NCBI GenBank assembly: GCA_027943245.1
Contig: JANDJZ010000330.1
Span: forward strand, 1 to 35,000
DNA length: 35,000 nt
Direction: 5' to 3'
DNA from: Acanthamoeba sp. SK_2022b
Lineage: Eukaryota; Discosea; Longamoebia; Acanthamoebidae
Both the position numbers and the translations under genes were made by a program. Position 1 is the first letter of the stretch. Each line of letters begins with the position of its first letter. Below the pieces are notes generated by a model. It saw only the letters and a list, made by a program, of their open reading frames with translations. It did not search any database and had not been told where the DNA came from. Positions 30,411 through 35,000 of this stretch are shown piece after piece.

Positions 30411-31987
30411 TCACACGTCATCCTTCTTGGCCTTCTTCTTTGGCGGTTCCTCGGCCGTTTCCTCTGCGTCGTCGTCTTCCTTAATCACGAGCACCATGCC
30501 CATTTCCTCCTCGTCGTCGGTCTCCTCCTGGTCCACCTGGCTGTTACTCTTGTCGTTCCTCCCGTAATCCGCGCTTGGCCTCGCAGTCCATCCCATCACC
30601 GTCGAGCTCAGGTTGGCTCTGCTGCGGGCCGACGTCCAAGTCGGAACTGGGCAGGAGCGGCGACGGGGGCAGAGGCAACGAAGACGAGGACGTCGACAGC
30701 GGGAGCGATGACGTCAAAGGAGGAAGGGAAGCCGACGACGGCAGCGGAAGCGCAGAGAAGGAGGGCAGGGAGAGGAGCGAGGAGAGCGAGGGGAAGGAGA
30801 GCGAAGAGAGCGAGGGCAGCGAGGTGAGGCCCTGTTGCGGCGGCGATCGGGCCGCGGCGGGCGCCGGTGGAGGCGATGCCGTCGTCGTGGTCGGGCACGC
30901 CAGAGAGGTAAGATCGCTACAGGAGAAAGTGGAGACGAGACTCGACGGGAGGGACATCAGGGAGTGCTCCCTAACCAGAGAAGGCGATGTGGTTGGCTTG
31001 CTCGGGATAGGAGGCGATCGGGACCCTGATGTGGGCGTCAGGGAGGAGGTGGAGGTAGCGGAAAGGGAAGGCGACGTGGAGCCCACAGTAGGCGGCAGCG
31101 TGGCGGGGAAGGTGGGCGAGCGCTCAGAAGGAGGCGGAGGCGGTGGACTGGCGCGGTGTTGGCGCTGTTGCTGCGCCGCGAGGAAGAGGCTGCGTCGAGC
31201 TGCGCGGGTGCCACGAGCCACAGTGGTGGTCGGTGCCGGCTCCGGCGCTCCAAAGAGCGAGAACGGGGAGAAGGAGGAGGAGTTACAGAAGACGTAATCC
31301 GGCAGGCTGACCGCTGCTTCGGCTTGTTGAGCCGAGGATGAAGTTGACATCGAAGTAGTGGTTGGTGAGCTCAGATGATGCGAAGGAGGTGTAGCAGAGG
31401 GAAGATTGGGTGGGCAGATGTGACCCGCCTTAGGCTGGCCACACCGGCCGCACATGTAGGGCTTCCTCTTGTTCAGCCGTTGCTTGCGTCGCAGCGTGTC
31501 CAAGGCTTCGCGGGTCGACTCGGCGGCACCAACACCCGACTGGGTCGGGGAGGTGGGCGTCGAGGTGGTGGGCGACGTGGGCGAGGACGCTGCTGGCGAG
31601 CGCGTGGGCGGCAGGGGAGAGCGCGCCGGTCGCGGACTCGTGGGACACGATCTGGAGGCCTGACGTGTCATTGGTAATTAAATTCCAAGAAAGAATGGAT
31701 TTCCGGGTAAAAAAGCCCCGTAAAAGAAGTGAATAGATGGAGCAGGCGATGATGGTTACCTCATCACCCCCTTGGGTGCTCTTGAGTCGCTGCATGAATA
31801 CGAGAACGTCTTTCTCCTGGGTGGTGAGGGTCTGCATCCCGATGAGAGGCGAACAAGAGGAGGTAGTGTGGCGGCTTCTTCCAAGAAACGTGGCGGCAGA
31901 GAACGGCGGCTGCGAAGGAAAAGTCGTAGCAAGCATGTAGGGGGTCTGCGTGAGCGAACAGACTGGGGATCTGGCGTGCGTGCCCAA
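30411..31987 (-). CDS. Ser/Pro-rich protein with CGxCGxPKxGHxCP zinc knuckle
   Basis: Three exons: 31987-31760, 31659-30634, 30536-30411; up to 459 residues. The frame is open to 31987, but ATGs at 31936 and 31837 are possible starts; the latter opens MQTLTTQEKDVLVFMQRLK, a conserved-looking N-terminus. A basic segment (LRRKQRLNKRKPYM) leads into CGRCGQPKAGHICP, a C2HC knuckle expected to bind zinc and probably nucleic acid. A long Ser/Pro/Thr-rich disordered region follows. The last splice (GAC|gtcggc to cag|GTGGAC) gives an acidic tail ending in a nuclear-localisation-like PPKKKAKKDDV; without it the frame stops at 30544. It is likely a nuclear regulator. The gene is convergent with the histone doublet, 96 bp apart. 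Confidence 0.7.
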
Positions 31988-32020
31988 TTACTGGGGATTG
32001 CCTCCGTGCTGTATGCTTGA

Positions 32021-32104
32021 ATTTATACAGAGCCAGCAACCAAAAAAAATACTGGAAAACAGATTGAACGGACCAATAGGACGCGTCCAACCTCTCTGGC
32101 CAAT
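32021..32104 (-). promoter_or_regulatory. TATA box and two CCAAT boxes of the zinc-knuckle gene
   Basis: TATAAAT on the minus strand (32021-32027), 34 nt upstream of the first in-frame ATG. CCAAT pentamers lie at 32073-32077 and 32100-32104. The TATA position suggests a transcription start near 31990, which favours one of the inner ATGs. Confidence 0.55.
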
Positions 32105-32172
32105 CACAGCGCCTCCTCGGCTCGAAATCGGTTCGCGGAAGCGCACGTGTCCGCAGAAATTCGTGTCGACAA

Positions 32173-32917
32173 TTAAGCCTCACGTTCTCTCGTTTCCTGC
32201 TCGTCTTGTCCTGGTGTGCCGTCGTCTTCGATGCCTCTTTCCTCGTGGTGGAGCGGGACCAGGGCCACGCCTTCCTCCTCTTCCAGCACGTCGCCATCGG
32301 CCGGCCATTGTCGCTCGCCCGATGTGGTCGTGCCCCGATCCTCGGCTGACTCACCTGCGTCGTCATCGTCACGTGACGCAGCAGCATAGGGAGCATCCCC
32401 ACCGATCTCCTCTGCGTAGTGCTGCAAGTGCTGCTTGGTCCTGAAGTAAAGATAGACGCCCACTCCGATTCCCACAACCACACCTGTTGTTGCAGAGAGC
32501 CAACACAACACGTGAGCATGTAGCCAAACCGCACGTGAACCAGTCGCTGCGGTTGAGTTGGGGAGTTGACCTACGATGAGGAACACGGTGTCCCACCAAC
32601 TGGTTGATCCGCCGTGAATGACGTCGCTGAAGTTGGAGAGCGACTTGCCGATCGATATGTGAATCAGGAGCTGCGGGTTGGCGGGCGAGTGGGCCATACG
32701 TGAGTCAATGCGAGAATGATGCCTCACGAGGGCAGCATGGGCGTGCCTTGATGAGAGAGACGGCGGTGCCGATGGCAAAGATGTGGAACGGGACTCGCGT
32801 GGCGGCGAACAGGGCGTTGAAGATGGGATACGGGTAGGGAGCGATGCGGATGAGGATCACCAGCGGCAGGCCCTCCTTCTCGAGCGCCCGCTCCAGCGCG
32901 ACGTACTTGGGATAACT

Positions 32918-32970
<53 letters not shown>

Positions 32971-34264
32971 TGTGCATTATGTGTGTGTGACATGTGACGT
33001 GTGCGTGATGTGTTGCCACAACAGCCTAAACGAAACAAATGCCAGGTGCATGGGTGCATGGCCTCTCGAAGTACCTCGTTTGCTTCTCGACCCAATCCCG
33101 AAAAGAATAGCGGAAGACAAGGAATGAGGAAAGGCCGCCGAGCAAGGCGCCTGCGCATGTGGTGGATTATTAGTGCATTTGTAGTGCAAACTGAGAAAAC
33201 CTTTCTCCACTTCTATATTTATATTTATAATCATAATTATAATTATATTTAAACTAAAATAAAAGAATGAAAAAATTATCTCTACAAATTGGCGTACCGA
33301 TGTAGGCGGGGATGAAGCCGGCCCATCCGTAGATGTAGCCACACGCGAACAGACACCTGATAGGCGAAGGTGAGCGAGAGTTGTGTGGTGCGGCAAGCTA
33401 GCGCGTGTGCGGTTCGTTTCCGTACCACGAGTAGCCGATCATCGGGGGGTAGCTGGTGATGGCTATCGCCAGGATCAAGATCAAGGAGCCCCTGCCAATC
33501 GTGGACGCGCATCGGGCAGCACACACCACCGCGTGTGAGACAAGCCGGCCCTCATAAACGATGAGCGCTTCGGGGGGCTGGGCTTACGCGACGCCTTGGT
33601 CCCTGATGAAGCCTGCGGTCTTGTCGAATGCGCGAAACAGCTCCTCTCTATGCACGAGAGACCACCTGCTGTGAGACTCGCGCCGCGCACTGGGGCCATA
33701 TTAATAAGGTGGCGGACCACACGCACGCACCTGTACACCAGTGCCAGTATGCCGAGCGCCAAGGAGGCGAGCATCAGCAACACCAGCCCAAGGCCTCTGC
33801 CACAACACAAATGAGCGCCACAAGGGTGAGCACTCGCCAAGTGCCAGCAGTGGCTGCCGAGATGATGAGCCCTACCGCTTGGAAAACAGGAAACGTGACC
33901 AGGCGTCGAGGAACGCTTCCTCCTTGGCCTGTGCTTGCTGTTCCTGCCCCAAGGTTTCTTCTTCTTGTGTCAGATTGTCATGGCCCTCCTCCACGTCTCG
34001 GAGCGCCACCACGGCCTCCAGCCTTTGCGCTCTCCGTCGCTCATCGAACTGCCACTCGCCCACTACCCCATCGTGCTCACGAAAGCTCCCTTGCCCAAGC
34101 ACTCCATATTCCTTTTTATCTGCGCGTGGTTGTAATTACAATTAGTATAAATAAATTAAATAAATAAATCTGTCACACATTGAAAACTTATACTTTCTTC
34201 AAAATAAAGTATCTTCCGACTTATAGATCGAGATCGCAAAAGCAGCGAGCGCACCGGTGTCCAT
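32173..34264 (-). CDS. VTT-domain (TVP38/TMEM64, DedA-like) membrane protein
   Basis: Ten exons: 34264-34255, 34119-33876, 33796-33731, 33647-33588, 33491-33426, 33356-33298, 33150-33075, 32918-32747, 32670-32571, 32483-32173; 387 residues, every phase consistent. The first exon is only 10 nt (Met-Asp-Thr plus one base). An acidic cytoplasmic N-terminus (about 80 residues) precedes the helix GLGLVLLMLASLALGILALV, then GSLILILAIAITSYPPMIGY, CGYIYGWAGFIPAYIGALLGG, and the VTT core LPLVILIRIAPYPYPIFNAL with FAATRVPFHIFAIGTAVSLI. A final helix VVVGIGVGVYLYF leads to an acidic tail. VTT proteins such as VMP1 and TMEM41 are scramblases of ER/Golgi lipids; TVP38/TMEM64 members sit in the Golgi. The intron after 32747 appears to use a GC donor. 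Confidence 0.85.
32919..32968. repeat. (TG)n microsatellite (CA on coding strand)
   Basis: About 50 nt at the acceptor end of the VTT gene intron 33074-32919; the ACACAG acceptor is part of the tract. Confidence 0.95.
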
Positions 34265-34494
34265 TGCTGCGAGGAGCGGAGTAGATTCAGCGGCTCCTTT
34301 ATTTTTCGGTGTGTATCGTTGGGCCATTCAACCCAGACGACGAGGGCCAACGAGGCAGAGCAGATGCAGGAAGCAAAGTGCCCGCTTCCGGCAGAGTTAC
34401 GCGCGGTTTCGGAAACGCTTCGGCTCCTTTTCGAAATTGCCTAAGTGTTTGCTAACCAAGAAAGCCCCTAAATCCGCTTTAAATTAGAACAAAG
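34265..34494. promoter_or_regulatory. Divergent promoter region of the VTT and CDP-alcohol transferase genes
   Basis: 230 bp between two divergent starts. It has GC-rich blocks and a TTTATTTTT stretch near 34300, but no clear TATA box in the usual position for either gene. Confidence 0.35.
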
Positions 34495-34927
34495 ATGAGG
34501 CGCTGTGCTGTCGCAACTGGCCGACTGCCCGCCTTGCGTGTGGGTGGCACTTCAACGCGCTCCATTTATGCTACTTCCTCTGCCAAGAACCAGATGCGCA
34601 CGTTGTGGCAGCACTCGAGAACTGTCCCTGTGATTCGACCGCGTCAGGGGAGTTTGCTGCAGGGTGGGGCCTTGGCAAGGCGAGCTTTTCTTCACCAGCC
34701 AGCTTCTACAGTTGGTTTGATCCGAGCCTACTCCACATCTACAAAATCGGACGACCAAAATGAGAACAGCAGCATGGCTGACCCTACAGGCACCGCGCCA
34801 AACGTAGAGGTAGCTAACCCCATCTCAACATCAGTCAAATCGAAATACACGCGCACGTAACCACCTCGAGTCCTGCAGGCTACGACGTCCTCAACGAGCG
34901 TGCTCACCATTCCGAACATCCTCACCG
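34495..34927 (+). CDS. Mitochondrial CDP-alcohol phosphatidyltransferase (cardiolipin/PG-phosphate synthase type), 5' part
   Basis: Two exons seen: 34495-34809 and 34879-34927; the rest lies beyond the window. The first about 90 residues are Arg/Ser/Ala-rich with few acids (MRRCAVATGRLPALRVGGTS, ARRAFLHQ, AYSTSTKS), typical of a mitochondrial presequence. After phase-0 splicing the chain reads SVLTIPNILT, the motif that opens the first helix of cardiolipin synthases and phosphatidylglycerophosphate synthases. The catalytic DG...AR...G...D motif should lie downstream and is not visible. The enzyme would make cardiolipin or its precursor in the mitochondrial inner membrane. Which of the two cannot be decided from this part. 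Confidence 0.65.
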
Positions 34928-35000
34928 GTGTGTAGCACTCATGCCCGCGCACGCTTCGTCCCGCGTGCTGTACTGACACGGTTACGTGGTTGTCGCGCGC

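Noticed and set aside
30544..30633. Unspliced end of the zinc-knuckle protein (stop at 30544)
   Set aside because: A phase-0 splice to 30536 gives an acidic tail with an NLS-like end, which fits a nuclear protein better; it is kept only as an alternative.
34257..34487. Open frame between the divergent VTT and phosphatidyltransferase genes
   Set aside because: It overlaps the start of the VTT gene and the shared promoter and has no recognisable sequence.

Overview
The window looks like nuclear DNA of a free-living amoeba of the Acanthamoeba type. Genes are GC-rich, dense and cut by many short GT-AG introns. The set includes receptor-like TKL kinases fused to a class III cyclase, a kelch-kinase fusion, a saposin-like secreted protein and a CLC-7-like chloride transporter. 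The taxon is inferred from gene style and domain fusions, not from a database match. Exon chains were built by reading frame, splice phase and family conservation; every chain given keeps one open frame.

Layout. 1-589: 3' end of a Pro/Gln-rich protein (+). 685-1427: small, very charged, probably nuclear protein (-). 1956-6049: kelch / coiled-coil / TKL kinase (+). 6269-6616: saposin-B-like secreted protein (-), divergent from a GDP-fucose-type nucleotide-sugar transporter at 7002-8440 (+). 8640-9020: a decayed second copy of parts of that saposin/transporter pair. 9102-14424: 27-exon CLC-7-like Cl-/H+ transporter (-). 14752-16620: unrecognised Lys/Glu/Ser-rich protein (+). 16950-17360: small secreted Cys-containing protein (+).

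17.4-22.4 kb is an AT-richer island without a confident gene. It holds diverged dispersed repeats, two inverted-repeat pairs and a short telomere-like TTAGGG/TTTAGGG tract. It ends at a tRNA-Glu(UUC) gene (22449-22520, -). 22882-28812 (+) encodes a large receptor: signal peptide, two PstS-like phosphate-binding-protein domains, an EGF-like segment, a membrane helix, a TKL kinase, a class III nucleotidyl cyclase domain, and a second TKL kinase that has lost most of its C-lobe.

The most unusual gene is at 28936-30314 (+): a histone H2B fold and a complete histone H2A fold fused in one frame (a histone doublet) by an acidic linker, with about 98 extra residues at the end. Fused H2B-H2A proteins are known from Marseilleviridae, giant viruses that infect Acanthamoeba; this one has six introns in an amoeba-type gene neighbourhood. 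Several residues of the canonical nucleosome acidic patch are replaced. Next come a CGxCGxPKxGHxCP zinc-knuckle protein (30411-31987, -), a VTT/TVP38-TMEM64 membrane protein (32173-34264, -) and, running off the end, the 5' part of a mitochondrially targeted CDP-alcohol phosphatidyltransferase (34495-34927+, +).

Genome-level signals: long (CA)n tracts sit inside introns, almost always with CA on the coding strand. Splice donors are strongly enriched for GTACG/GTGCG, and two probable GC-AG introns start with GCACG. Two or three introns seem to be only 25-47 nt long.
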